Positions 33,790 to 41,563 of a stretch of DNA of 46,698 bases are shown here, one piece after another. Positions within the stretch are counted from its first letter, which is position 1. Each line of letters starts with the position of its first letter. Position numbers and translations under genes: made by a program. The notes under the pieces were generated by a model. It ran no database searches, had not been told where the DNA came from, and saw only the letters and a list, made by a program, of their open reading frames with translations. This DNA comes from Chersky-840 sp035532735 (GTDB lineage: Bacteria; Actinomycetota; Acidimicrobiia; Acidimicrobiales; UBA8190). The stretch lies in the NCBI GenBank assembly GCA_035532735.1, contig DATKQM010000070.1, positions 1 to 46,698 on the forward strand, read 5' to 3'.

Positions 33790-34239
33790 TCAGGCCTCTG
33801 CGACGACCTCGACGGTCAGCTCGGCCTCGACCTCGGCGTGCAGCCGGACCGGGACCACGTGGGTGCCCACCGCCTTGAGCGGCTCGTCCAGTTGGATCTT
33901 GCGACGATCGAGCACAGCACCGGTCTGGGCCTGCGCAGCTTCGGCGATGTCGGCCGTCGTCACCGAACCGAACAGACGGCCCTCGGCTCCGGCACGGGCG
34001 GTGATGGTGACCGTGCCCGCACTCAGGACACCGGCGACGGTCTGTGCCGATTCCTTGTCCTGGGCATCGCGCAGGGCCCGGGACTTGCGCATGGACGCCG
34101 CCTGGGCCTCGACGCGACCACTGGCGACCAGCGCGCTCCCCGTCGGGAAGAGGAAGTTGCGGGCGAAGCCCTTCGCCACCTCCACGATGTCGCCCTTCTT
34201 CCCCACACCGGAGATGTCACTTCGCAGTAGGACCTTCAT
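33790..34239 (-). CDS. rplI: 50S ribosomal protein bL9
   Basis: A 149-residue ribosomal protein with the N-terminal signature MKVLLRSDISGVGKKGDIVE and VAKGFARNFLFPTGSA, a long connecting helix and the C-terminal RNA-binding domain (FGSVTTADIAEA). It binds 23S rRNA near the L1 stalk. Its ATGA start overlaps the stop of rpsR by 4 nt, so translation is coupled. Length is normal. Confidence 0.97.
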   Translation of the reverse strand: MKVLLRSDISGVGKKGDIVEVAKGFARNFLFPTGSALVASGRVEAQAASMRKSRALRDAQDKESAQTVAGVLSAGTVTITARAGAEGRLFGSVTTADIAEAAQAQTGAVLDRRKIQLDEPLKAVGTHVVPVRLHAEVEAELTVEVVAEA

Positions 34240-34556
34240 GACCGACCACCCCTGGTTGCGCCCGTCATCTCGAGGGGCTCTGTCGTTGTTGGTTTGGTGT
34301 CGCCCCGAGGCAACAGCACGAGCTCGCGCGCCGTCTTGATGGCGACCGATACCTCACCTTGGTGTCGGACGCAGTTCCCCGTCGCCGCCCGGGCGCGGAT
34401 CTTGCCCCCGTCGCTCATGTAGCGGCGCAGCAGGTTGACGTTCTTGTAGTCGACCCACTCCACCTTGTCCTGACACAGCGCGCACGACGTCTGGGTGAGA
34501 CGCCGGGCGGGGGACTTGGCGTGGCGGCGGGTCGATCGCTCGGTGCTGCTGACCAT
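34236..34556 (-). CDS. rpsR: 30S ribosomal protein bS18 (cysteine-containing form)
   Basis: A 106-residue protein, somewhat longer than the usual 75-90. The core CALCQDKVEWVDYKNVNLLR, then RYMSDGGKIRARAATGNCVR, keeps the Cys residues of the zinc-binding (C+) form. The first 25 residues are a basic lead (STRRHAKSPARRLTQ) and the last 25 a polar extension (RGDTKPTTTEPLEMTGATRG). It binds 16S rRNA with bS6. It lies 3 nt downstream of ssb and overlaps rplI by 4 nt. Confidence 0.95.
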   Translation of the reverse strand: MVSSTERSTRRHAKSPARRLTQTSCALCQDKVEWVDYKNVNLLRRYMSDGGKIRARAATGNCVRHQGEVSVAIKTARELVLLPRGDTKPTTTEPLEMTGATRGGRS

Positions 34557-34559
34557 GGC

Positions 34560-35042
34560 TCAGAAAGGTTCCTCGTCGAAGCCGTAGCCGGGGCCGCCGT
34601 TGCCTGCCGACTGCGCGGCAGGCTCACGGGCCGGGCCGCCGCCGCCGCCACGTGGGGGTGCGCCCTCACCGGGGCCGCGGCGCTCGTTCTTGGTCACCTG
34701 CGCGGTGGCCCAGCGCAGGCTGGGGCCGATCTCGTCGGCCACGATCTCGACCTTGGAGCGCTTGTCGCCGTCCTGGGTCTCCCACGAACGCTGCTCGAGG
34801 CGACCGGTCACGATCACTCGCGAACCGCGGGCCAGGCTCTCCGAGGCGTTCTCGGCCATTTCCCGCCAGCACACAACGTCGAAGAACGACGTGGCCTCTT
34901 CCCATTCCTGGGTCTGGCGGTTCTGCCAGCGCCGGTTCACCGCCACCCCGAAGGTGGCCGTGGCCTGGCCCGTAGGGGTGAAGCGCAGTTCCGGATCGCG
35001 GGTGATGTTGCCTACGATCGTGATGGTGTTGCCGTTCGCCAT
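34560..35042 (-). CDS. ssb: single-stranded DNA-binding protein
   Basis: A 160-residue SSB. The OB fold (1-110) starts MANGNTITIVGNITRDPELR and includes FFDVVCWREMAENASESLAR, then GSRVIVTGRLEQRSWE. A Gly/Pro-rich linker and the conserved acidic tip GFDEEPF follow. It coats single-stranded DNA and recruits replication and repair enzymes through the tip. It is the second gene of the rpsF operon, 24 nt after rpsF, with GGAGGAGG before its ATG. Confidence 0.96.
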   Translation of the reverse strand: MANGNTITIVGNITRDPELRFTPTGQATATFGVAVNRRWQNRQTQEWEEATSFFDVVCWREMAENASESLARGSRVIVTGRLEQRSWETQDGDKRSKVEIVADEIGPSLRWATAQVTKNERRGPGEGAPPRGGGGGPAREPAAQSAGNGGPGYGFDEEPF

Positions 35043-35066
35043 GTCTGTTCCTCCTCCGCTACCGGC

Positions 35067-35432
35067 TCAGCCGGCGCTGCGGGCCGCGTCCCTGGCGGGC
35101 ACCTTGGCCTTCTCGGATGCCTTGGGCCGTGCCGTGCCGGCGACTTTCTCCGGCACCCGGATGATCTTGTGGCGCATGACCTCGTCGGCCAGCACGAGGA
35201 ACCGGTCGAGCTCGGCGGACGCCTTGGGCTCGGCGGTGAACTCGGCCACCACGTAATAGCCCTCACGCTTCTTGTTCATCTCGTAGGCGAGGGTGCGTCG
35301 CCCCCAGCGGTCGACGGTCCCCGTCGTGCCTCCGTTGGTTCGCACCAGCTCGAGGGCCTTGTCCAGGGTTCCCTGGATGGCCGTTTCCTCGACCTCAGGA
35401 TCGAAGATGATCATTGTCTCGTACGGCCGCAC
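35067..35432 (-). CDS. rpsF: 30S ribosomal protein bS6
   Basis: A 121-residue protein. The core VRPYETMIIFDPEVEETAIQ, RTNGGTTGTVDRWGRRTLAY and NKKREGYYVVAEFTAEPKAS is typical bS6. The C-terminal Lys/Ala-rich tail (KASEKAKVPARDAARSAG) is a common actinobacterial extension. The GTG at 35432 was chosen because GGGAGGTGAG precedes it and the family begins at this residue; an upstream start at 35471 would place that site inside the gene. It heads the rpsF-ssb-rpsR-rplI operon. Confidence 0.94.
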   Translation of the reverse strand: MRPYETMIIFDPEVEETAIQGTLDKALELVRTNGGTTGTVDRWGRRTLAYEMNKKREGYYVVAEFTAEPKASAELDRFLVLADEVMRHKIIRVPEKVAGTARPKASEKAKVPARDAARSAG

Positions 35433-35477
35433 GCGCGGCTCACCTCCCTCTGGACCCGAGCCACTCGGCATGCGGGG

Positions 35478-35495
35478 CTCCGCCCCCCGGCGGAG
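35478..35495 (-). promoter_or_regulatory. perfect hairpin in the rpsF leader
   Basis: CTCCGCC and GGCGGAG form a 7-bp stem with a 4-nt loop, 46 nt upstream of the rpsF start on the minus strand. bS6:bS18 autoregulatory leader hairpins are known in many bacteria, and this is in the right place. I cannot confirm the consensus bulge. A short attenuator is the alternative. Confidence 0.3.
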
Positions 35496-35570
35496 CAGGG
35501 TTCTGTCGGTCGGCCCGACCCGGGTGGTGACCCGGTCCGTGACCAGCGGCCATGGTACCTGACGGGTGGG

Positions 35571-36407
35571 TCAGGGGCCCCCGGGGCCTGGCTCCGGGGG
35601 CAGGTGATAGGTATCGGCGTCGGAGGGAAACGCCCCCGAACGGACGTCCTCGGCCCAGCTCGAGACGGCCTCCACGGCGAGAGAGGCCAGGTCAGCGTAT
35701 CTGCGGACGAATTTGGGCACGGGCCCGACCCCGAGGCCGAGCAGGTCGTGGAAGACCAGGACCTGGCCGTCGCAGCCAGCCCCCGCCCCGATCCCGATGG
35801 TGGGCACGTCGACCTCGGCGGTGACCCGGGCCGCCACCACGTCGGGCACCCCTTCGAGGACGATGGCGAAGCAGCCCGCCGCGCAGATGGCCTTGGCGTC
35901 CTCCACCAGCTCGTCGGCGGCGGCGGCCTCTTTGGCCTGGACCCTGTAGCCCCCCATGGCATTGACCGACTGGGGGGTCAGGCCCAGATGGCCCATGACG
36001 GGGATCTCGGTGGCGACAAGGGCCTCGATCATCGGCACCCGGGCCCGGCCGCCTTCGAGCTTCACGGCCTGGGCACCCGCCCTGACCAGGGTGGCGGCGT
36101 TACGGATGGTGTCCTCCACAGACACGTGGTAGCTGAGCCAGGGCATGTCCCCGATCACCAGGGCCCGGGTCGAGGCTCGTCCCACCGCGGCCACGTGATG
36201 GGCCATGACCCCGATGTCGACCTGCAAGGTGTCGGCCAGGCCCAGGACGTTGTTGGCCAGGGAGTCGCCCACCAGGATCATGTCGACCCGGGCCGCGTCG
36301 GCGATGCGGGCCCCGGGGGTGTCGTAGGCCGTGAGCATGACGAGGGCCGGGCGGCCGCGCGCACGCTTGGAAGAGCGGACCTCGGGGACCGTGACCTTGG
36401 GTGCCAT
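35571..36407 (-). CDS. panB: 3-methyl-2-oxobutanoate hydroxymethyltransferase (ketopantoate hydroxymethyltransferase)
   Basis: A 278-residue TIM-barrel enzyme making ketopantoate from 2-ketoisovalerate and methylene-tetrahydrofolate in pantothenate/CoA synthesis. Signatures: LVMLTAYDTPGARIAD, DMILVGDSLANNVLGLADTL, GDMPWLSYHV, VKLEGG, PVMGHLGLTPQSVNAMGGYR, FAIVLEGVP and TIGIGAGAGCDGQVLVFHDL. The Asp, Lys and Glu of the metal and catalytic sites are present. The ATG at 36407 has AAGGAGG upstream. It is the gene upstream of rpsF on the same strand, separated by 138 bp. Confidence 0.95.
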   Translation of the reverse strand: MAPKVTVPEVRSSKRARGRPALVMLTAYDTPGARIADAARVDMILVGDSLANNVLGLADTLQVDIGVMAHHVAAVGRASTRALVIGDMPWLSYHVSVEDTIRNAATLVRAGAQAVKLEGGRARVPMIEALVATEIPVMGHLGLTPQSVNAMGGYRVQAKEAAAADELVEDAKAICAAGCFAIVLEGVPDVVAARVTAEVDVPTIGIGAGAGCDGQVLVFHDLLGLGVGPVPKFVRRYADLASLAVEAVSSWAEDVRSGAFPSDADTYHLPPEPGPGGP

Positions 36408-36477
36408 GTGAGGCCTCCTTGCCGTCCAGCGCACGAGGGCTGCCAGCGGCGTCGGGACCGGGTGGTAGGTCCCAGTG

Positions 36478-36483
36478 TACCGT
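36478..36483 (+). promoter_or_regulatory. -10 element TACCGT for the zinc-ribbon operon
   Basis: TACCGT (in TGTACCGT, an extended -10 pattern) ends 6 nt before the GTG at 36490. No ribosome-binding site is visible. This indicates a leaderless transcript for the three-gene unit that follows. Confidence 0.45.
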
Positions 36484-36489
36484 TCCGCG

Positions 36490-36687
36490 GTGGCTAGGAA
36501 TGGGTCGTCACCAGGCGCGACGTGCGAAAGTTGCGGCCAGTCGGACGGGCCCTTCGAGCCGGTGCACCGCGTCTACCTCGAGGCCGGCGACGACGGCCGG
36601 CTGCGCCCGGGCCAGACCGTTGAAGAGGTCGAGCGGTGGTGCCCGGCGTGCCGGGCCGTCTACCCCAACGAGCCGGCCCCGGGCTGA
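36490..36687 (+). CDS. small zinc-ribbon-like protein
   Basis: A 65-residue protein with two CxxC knuckles, CESC near residue 12 and CPAC near 52, separated by a Glu/Val/Arg-rich segment (VHRVYLEAGDDGRLRPGQ). The pattern suggests one zinc ion held in a ribbon. Function is unknown; such small ribbons can bind nucleic acid or protein. The GTG at 36490 is chosen from the -10 element. The SRPBCC gene starts 4 nt after its stop. Confidence 0.65.
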   Translation: MARNGSSPGATCESCGQSDGPFEPVHRVYLEAGDDGRLRPGQTVEEVERWCPACRAVYPNEPAPG

Positions 36688-36691
36688 ACAC

Positions 36692-37177
36692 GTGGCCCCA
36701 TCGACCTCTCTCATCGACTACCGCGGTCGCTTCGCCTTCGACGTCCCTCCCGAGGCCATCTGGAGCTCGATCGAGCACGCCGAGAGGTTCGAGAGCTGGT
36801 GGGCGTGGTTGGCCGAGTTCCGCCTCGAAGGACCCGGGCTCGTAGCCGGGGCCGTGTTGCACGGCGTGGTGTCACCGCCGGTTCCCTACACCATGCGCAT
36901 CCGGGTCGTCCTCGACCGCTGCACCCGGCCCTCGCACATCGACGCCACCGTGCACGGCGATCTCGAGGGCACCGCGCACCTCGTGCTCGAGCCAACCGAC
37001 GAGGGCACATTGGCGGAAGTGTCATGGACCATCGAGATGCGACAGCGCCCCATGCGCCTCGCTGCCCGCGTCGCCCATCCCTTCATGCGCTGGGGCCACG
37101 ATCGCGTTGTCGAGGCAACGGTCCTGGGTTACCGCCGCCACCTGGCTGCCGAGTACACGGCAAGGAGAAATGAATGA
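36692..37177 (+). CDS. SRPBCC (START/Bet v 1-fold) family protein
   Basis: A 161-residue protein. FDVPPEAIWSSIEHAERFES, LVAGAVLHGVVSPPVPYTMR, HIDATVHGDLEGTAHLVLEP and LAEVSWTIEMRQRPMRLAA fit the helix-grip fold that binds hydrophobic ligands. It may be a polyketide- or lipid-binding protein; no catalytic residues can be named. It begins with a GTG 4 nt after the zinc-ribbon gene. Its stop overlaps the ATG of the following SDR gene (ATGA), so the three genes are translationally linked. Confidence 0.8.
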   Translation: MAPSTSLIDYRGRFAFDVPPEAIWSSIEHAERFESWWAWLAEFRLEGPGLVAGAVLHGVVSPPVPYTMRIRVVLDRCTRPSHIDATVHGDLEGTAHLVLEPTDEGTLAEVSWTIEMRQRPMRLAARVAHPFMRWGHDRVVEATVLGYRRHLAAEYTARRNE

Positions 37178-37947
37178 CCGGACCTTCCAACAAGACCCTC
37201 GTCGGCACCGTCGCCCTCGTGACCGGAGCCTCGAGCGGCATCGGCGCCGCCACGGCCAGCGCGCTCGCTTCGCAGGGGGCGAGCGTGGCGTTGGCGGCTC
37301 GGCGCAAGGACAAACTCGACGCGCTCGCCACGGAGATCAGAGGCCAGGGTGGCACCGCGGTGGTGCTCGAGTCCGACGTCACCGACGAGGGTCAGGCCAC
37401 CGAGGCCGTGGAGCGGACCGTGGCCGAGCTGGGCCGGCTCGACACGCTCGTCAACAACGCTGGGGTCATGCTCCTCGGTCCGGTGGTCGACGCCCCGCTG
37501 TCGGAATGGCAGCGGATGGTCGAGCTCAACGTGATGGGCCTGCTCTACTGCGCGCACGCCGCCCTCCCGTACCTGCTGCACGCCGCCGAGGACAGCCCGC
37601 GCCGGGTGGCAGACATGATCAACATCAGCTCGGTGGCCGGCCGGGTGGCGCGCGCCGGGCGGGGTGTCTACAACCTGACCAAGCACGGCGTGGGTGCCTT
37701 CAGCGAGTCGCTGCGCCAGGAGGTCACCACCCGCCACGTCCGGGTTTCGCTGGTCGAGCCAGGTGCGACCTCCACCGAGCTGGCCGGGCACAACCGGGCC
37801 GAGGTGCTCGAGATCATGCGGAGCCAATTCACCAACATCGAGCTCATGCACGCCGCCGACATCGCCGACGCCATCATCTACATCGTCACCCGGCCCCGTC
37901 ACGTGGCGGTCAACGAAATGCTGATCCGCCCCACCGAGCAGGAGTAG
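37174..37947 (+). CDS. short-chain dehydrogenase/reductase (SDR)
   Basis: A 257-residue SDR with TGASSGIG (about 17-24), ARRKDKLDAL (NADP preference), VNNAGVMLLGPV and the catalytic Ser in NISSVAG. The catalytic Tyr-Lys pair appears in GVYNLTKHGV. The C-terminal segment DIADAIIYIVTRPRHVAVNE matches the YdfG/serine-dehydrogenase-like group. It overlaps the SRPBCC gene by 4 nt. The substrate is unknown; with an SRPBCC partner it could act on a hydrophobic molecule. Confidence 0.9.
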   Translation: MTGPSNKTLVGTVALVTGASSGIGAATASALASQGASVALAARRKDKLDALATEIRGQGGTAVVLESDVTDEGQATEAVERTVAELGRLDTLVNNAGVMLLGPVVDAPLSEWQRMVELNVMGLLYCAHAALPYLLHAAEDSPRRVADMINISSVAGRVARAGRGVYNLTKHGVGAFSESLRQEVTTRHVRVSLVEPGATSTELAGHNRAEVLEIMRSQFTNIELMHAADIADAIIYIVTRPRHVAVNEMLIRPTEQE

Positions 37948-37983
37948 CCGGCTGGGGTTTCAGGAGTAGAGGGATTCAGGAGT
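37939..37983 (+). repeat. short imperfect direct repeats after the SDR gene
   Basis: CAGGAGTAG at 37939-37947 (including the SDR stop) recurs at 37961-37969, and CAGGAGT at 37977-37983. The copies sit in the convergent gap between the SDR and membrane-protein genes. They look like a small local duplication rather than a functional site. Confidence 0.3.
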
Positions 37984-37990
37984 TGCCGGA

Positions 37991-38722
37991 TCAGGTCAGC
38001 CGAGCGACGGCCATGCCGGCGGCCACGGTCACGAGCCCCCACGACATGGCCCGGAGGGCCCGTTCCAGCGGGGCCAGGAGGAACTCGTCGTCGAGATGAC
38101 GGACGGTCCCGTCGGCCAGGGTGAGGGTGCCGTCGATGCCGCGGACCGAGCGCCGCAGCATCCGGGCCGGCGTGCTCAAGGCGCGCTGGGCCCACGACAG
38201 AGCGAAGGCGCCCACGGCCACGAGCACGGGGCCCCAACGCAAGGTGCCGGCCTGCGCGACATACGCGGTGAGGACGGGGAACGCCCCCCAGGCGGCCGCG
38301 AACCCGGCGTCGGTGTGGACGATCCCGCCGAAGAGCTCGGCGTTGTAGGCCATCACGAGCACCGGCCCGACCACGATGAACGGCACGAGGACCGCGCCCA
38401 CGGTGACCACCCCCACCACGCCCATGGCGACCGCCCCCGCCAGCGACACCACCGTCGCCGCGATGAGGGCGCCACCGGGAATGAGGGTGCGCAAGGGCCG
38501 TCCGTGGAGCTCGTCGAGACAGTGGGCGGCCACCCCCACGGCCAAGAAGAAGGCCAACACCGTCGCCACCAGACGAGAGATCTGCACCCCGGGCGCGAGG
38601 GACGCCCCGATGACGACATAGGAGAGGTGCCAGGCTGTGTAGGGCGGATGGAGGACTGTCCACCAGTCGCGCCACCCCCCGCGCTCGGCCGCGTAGAAGG
38701 CGGGACGGGGAGCCTCAGCCAC
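37991..38722 (-). CDS. multi-pass membrane protein, weakly UbiA-like
   Basis: A 243-residue protein with about seven hydrophobic helices. VAAHCLDELHGRPLRT after the second helix resembles the aspartate-rich loop of UbiA-type prenyltransferases, but the second motif is not evident. MAYNAELFGGIVHTDAGFAA and GAFPVLTAYVAQ are other distinctive segments. The C-terminal 45 residues are soluble. The GTG start overlaps the stop of the upstream methyltransferase gene by 8 nt, implying coupling and perhaps a shared role in isoprenoid quinone metabolism. I do not recognise a precise family. Confidence 0.65.
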   Translation of the reverse strand: MAEAPRPAFYAAERGGWRDWWTVLHPPYTAWHLSYVVIGASLAPGVQISRLVATVLAFFLAVGVAAHCLDELHGRPLRTLIPGGALIAATVVSLAGAVAMGVVGVVTVGAVLVPFIVVGPVLVMAYNAELFGGIVHTDAGFAAAWGAFPVLTAYVAQAGTLRWGPVLVAVGAFALSWAQRALSTPARMLRRSVRGIDGTLTLADGTVRHLDDEFLLAPLERALRAMSWGLVTVAAGMAVARLT

Positions 38723-39458
38723 CGGCCCGGCTTCCCCACATCACGAGGCCGCCGCCGAGGCTCATGGTCCTCACTCCGACGTCGTCGATCCCGGCGTCAC
38801 GCCAGGCCTGGACCGTCCACGACACCGGGAAGCGGCGGTAGTGGGCCGAGATGTTGGGCCCGAGGAACCGGCCCACCGTGAACCACTCCCTCCCGCCCGT
38901 GAGCGCACCGCCGATGGGCAGAATCAGCCGGGTGTAACCCCACCACCAGAACCGCCAGAACGGGCTCGAGGGGACGAGGAACTCGAGATTGGCGACGGTC
39001 CCTCCGGGGCGGACCACCCGGGCCAATTCGCGCAGCGTCGCGGCGGGGTCCTCGACGTATCGCAACAGGTAGGTGAAGGTGAGGGCGTCGAATGTTGCGT
39101 CGGGGAAAGGGAGCTGCTCGCCTTTGCCCAGGACGACCTGGACCTGCTTCTCGGCTCCGGCCCGGGCCACATTGGCCTTGCCCTCGCGGATCATGGCCTC
39201 GGTGAGGTCCACACCCACCACCTGCCCGCCCGTGCGCGACGCCAATTCGAGGGCCACGCCGGCCGGTCCCGTGGCCACATCGAGAATCAGTCGCGGGCTT
39301 CCACCCACGATGTGGTCGACCATGGCCCGGCGCCAACGGCCGTTCTGGCCCAGCGACAGCACCTCGGCCAAGCGGTCATAGCGCTGAGGCAGCCCGGTGA
39401 ACAGGCGCCGGGCGAAGCGGCTGTTGCGGGCACCGGTGGAGGGTGTCGCTGGGCGCAC
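38715..39458 (-). CDS. UbiE/MenG-type SAM-dependent methyltransferase
   Basis: A 247-residue class I methyltransferase. Blocks: FTGLPQRYDRLAEVLSLGQN, the SAM motif LDVATGPAGVALELA, VVGVDLTEAMIREGKANVA, KGEQLPFPDATFDALTFTYL, RYVEDPAATLRELARVVRPG and the late WRDAGIDDVGVRTMSLGGGL. These match demethylmenaquinone/ubiquinone C-methyltransferases, so the last step of menaquinone synthesis is likely. The divergent flavoprotein gene fits the same pathway. The GTG at 39458 is chosen because longer frames run through the divergent gene. Confidence 0.85.
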   Translation of the reverse strand: MRPATPSTGARNSRFARRLFTGLPQRYDRLAEVLSLGQNGRWRRAMVDHIVGGSPRLILDVATGPAGVALELASRTGGQVVGVDLTEAMIREGKANVARAGAEKQVQVVLGKGEQLPFPDATFDALTFTYLLRYVEDPAATLRELARVVRPGGTVANLEFLVPSSPFWRFWWWGYTRLILPIGGALTGGREWFTVGRFLGPNISAHYRRFPVSWTVQAWRDAGIDDVGVRTMSLGGGLVMWGSRAGG

Positions 39459-39503
39459 GGTGCGACAATCCCACAGAACGCACCGTCGATGTCGGAGGTT
39501 TTG

Positions 39504-40763
39504 GTGATCGAGGAGCACTTCGACGTGGCGGTGGTGGGCTCGGGGCCCGCCGGGAGCGTCACCGCCTTGGTCCTGGCCCGGGGTGGCGCCCGGGTGGCGC
39601 TCATCGACAAGGCCACCTTCCCGCGGGACAAGGCCTGCGGCGACGCCATCGGGCCCCGTGCCGTCGCCTTGCTCAACGACCTCGGGCTCAGCCCCGTCGA
39701 CGAGCGCGCCCCGTTGGGCGACATGGTGGTGGTCGGCCCCTCCGGACGACGGTTGCGGTTGCCCTGTTTCGACGGCATCGACTACCCCGGATACGGCTTC
39801 GCCATCCCACGACTGGGATTCGACGCCTGGCTGGTCGATGAGGCCCTCGCCGCCGGGGCGACACCGGTGACCGGACGCGTCCAGGAGATCGGGTTCGATC
39901 CCTATGTGATCGGGCTCGACGGCGGTCGGAGGTTGCACGCCGACGTGGTGATCGGCGCGGACGGGGCCGCGAGTCGCGTCGCCGAGGCGGCGGGGCTGGT
40001 CGACTCCCGCCGCGTGTTGTGGGGGTTCGCGGTCCGGGCTTATCTCGACGAGCCGGTGGCGTTGCCCCACATCGTGTTGTGGCAACGCGAGGCGGGCCGG
40101 GTCTTCCCCGGCTACGGCTGGCTCTTTCCCGGTCCCGACGGGCGCGCCAATGCCGGGCTCGGCATCGGGACCCTGGCCGACCGGCGCGCCGGGGCCGGTG
40201 CGGTGCGACTGCTCCCCGATTTCCTCGAGCACCTTCGTCGGATGGGTCTTGTCGACAAACCCGGCGACGGGTCGGGTCCGGGACGTCTGGGAGGCTGGCT
40301 CAAGATGGGGATGGTGGGCACTACCCCGGCGGCAGGGCGGGTCCTGCTCACCGGCGACGCGGCCGGGCTCGTGAACCCGTTGCAGGGTGAAGGCATCGCC
40401 CATGCCATGACGAGCGGACGGCTCGCGGCGCAGTCCGTGCTGGCCGGGCCCGCCACCGCGGCGGCGCGCTATCGCGCCGGCATCGCGCGCCAGCACCTCG
40501 ACTACCACCGCATCGCGGCTGCCGCCCACGGCACCTTGGTGGGACGACCGGCGACCGCGGCGGTGATAGGGAAAATCCTCACCCATCCTTGGATCGGGCG
40601 CCCCCTGGCGGGGGGATGGTCGGTGTTCTGGAACGAGCTCCTCGAGGGCACGCCGCGGGGCATGCCGCGCACGGTCGCTCTCGCCGCGTCGATGATCGGC
40701 CGGGCCGTGACCCGGCGCAGTCCGTCGGCGCGCTGGTTGGATCAGGTGTGGCCGACGACCTAA
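39504..40763 (+). CDS. geranylgeranyl-reductase-family FAD oxidoreductase (menaquinone reductase-like)
   Basis: About 419 residues. The N-terminal FAD dinucleotide fold is FDVAVVGSGPAGSVTALVLA. DKATFPRDKACGDAIGPRAV is typical of the family. FPGYGWLFPGPDGRANAGLG and LLTGDAAGLVNPLQGEGIAH complete the FAD site. Family members reduce isoprenoid double bonds; the mycobacterial MenJ reduces the menaquinone side chain, and the adjacent UbiE-type gene supports that role. The GTG at 39504 has GGAGG 5 nt upstream; an ATG at 39489 is possible. Its stop overlaps the stop of the converging methyltransferase-Ada gene. Confidence 0.87.
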   Translation: MIEEHFDVAVVGSGPAGSVTALVLARGGARVALIDKATFPRDKACGDAIGPRAVALLNDLGLSPVDERAPLGDMVVVGPSGRRLRLPCFDGIDYPGYGFAIPRLGFDAWLVDEALAAGATPVTGRVQEIGFDPYVIGLDGGRRLHADVVIGADGAASRVAEAAGLVDSRRVLWGFAVRAYLDEPVALPHIVLWQREAGRVFPGYGWLFPGPDGRANAGLGIGTLADRRAGAGAVRLLPDFLEHLRRMGLVDKPGDGSGPGRLGGWLKMGMVGTTPAAGRVLLTGDAAGLVNPLQGEGIAHAMTSGRLAAQSVLAGPATAAARYRAGIARQHLDYHRIAAAAHGTLVGRPATAAVIGKILTHPWIGRPLAGGWSVFWNELLEGTPRGMPRTVALAASMIGRAVTRRSPSARWLDQVWPTT

Positions 40764-41563
40764 GAGGCGTCGCGCACTGCCACGGGCGTGCAGTGCTTGC
40801 AGGGTCGGTACCCCACTGCCGAGGCGGCGGCCTCGGTGCGGAATTGCACTTCGTGGGCGGGGCGGATGCGCCGGGCGTGGACGCACGACGGCATGCAGAA
40901 CACGCCCGTGGTGTCGCTCCCGACGTAGCGGACCCCGGCATCGGCGAGACGCTCAAGACGTTCGATGTCGACGCCCTCGGCACTGAGGAGCGCCCGCTTC
41001 ATGGGAACGCCGAGGCCGTAGTTCCCGATCTGCCCGTCGCTGCGGACCACGCGGTGACAGGGGATGAGCACCGGGACGGGGTTGCGCCCGAGAGCCGAAC
41101 CGACGGCGCGCACCGCCTTGGGCCGGCCGATCTCCCGGGCCACCCATCCGTAGGGGCGGACCTCGCCCGAAGGGATCTCGAGGGTCTTGGTGAGCACAGC
41201 CCGTTCGAACGGCGTCAGGCCCGACAGGTCGTAGCGGAGGTTGGTGGCCCGTCCGCTGCGCAGCGCCGAGACCAGTCCGGCGGGCGGCCGGGTGCCGGCG
41301 ACGAGCCGACGGCCCGACTCGTCGCGGTGATGGACCGCGAACTTCTCGGGGTCGTCGTCGAACAGCGCGGTCGGCATCACCGCGCTGATGCCGTGGTCGT
41401 TGAAGGCCACGAAGAGGCCGCCGGCCGGGCTCTGCACCGTGATGAGTTGGTCGGCGTCGTGCAGGCCGAGCTCCTCCAGCACGGAGTCGACGAATCCGAC
41501 GGGGGCGTCCACGCGCAGGGCGCGCAGGGCGGTGCTCGGTGGTGTGGTGGACATGCTGGTCAT
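40760..41563 (-). CDS. O6-alkylguanine-DNA methyltransferase fused to a C-terminal Ada zinc domain
   Basis: A 267-residue protein. The methyltransferase part (about 40-200) has LTPFERAVLTKTLEIPSGEV, RPYGWVAREIGRPKAVRAVG and the acceptor Cys169 in IPCHRV. Residues 211-260 are an Ada-type zinc module: TTGVFCMPSC (Cys223, Cys227) and GYRPCKHC (Cys255, Cys258). In classical Ada the zinc module is N-terminal and is followed by an AraC helix-turn-helix before the methyltransferase; here the order is reversed and the helix-turn-helix is missing. Predicted role: direct removal of alkyl groups from O6-guanine and perhaps DNA phosphotriesters. The ATG at 41563 overlaps the sigma-factor stop (ATGA). Confidence 0.9.
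   Translation of the reverse strand: MTSMSTTPPSTALRALRVDAPVGFVDSVLEELGLHDADQLITVQSPAGGLFVAFNDHGISAVMPTALFDDDPEKFAVHHRDESGRRLVAGTRPPAGLVSALRSGRATNLRYDLSGLTPFERAVLTKTLEIPSGEVRPYGWVAREIGRPKAVRAVGSALGRNPVPVLIPCHRVVRSDGQIGNYGLGVPMKRALLSAEGVDIERLERLADAGVRYVGSDTTGVFCMPSCVHARRIRPAHEVQFRTEAAASAVGYRPCKHCTPVAVRDAS

Noticed and set aside
39459..40886. N-terminal extension of the methyltransferase frame through the divergent flavoprotein gene
   Set aside because: The extension is Arg/Pro/Gly-rich without domain similarity, and the opposite strand encodes a clear FAD protein.
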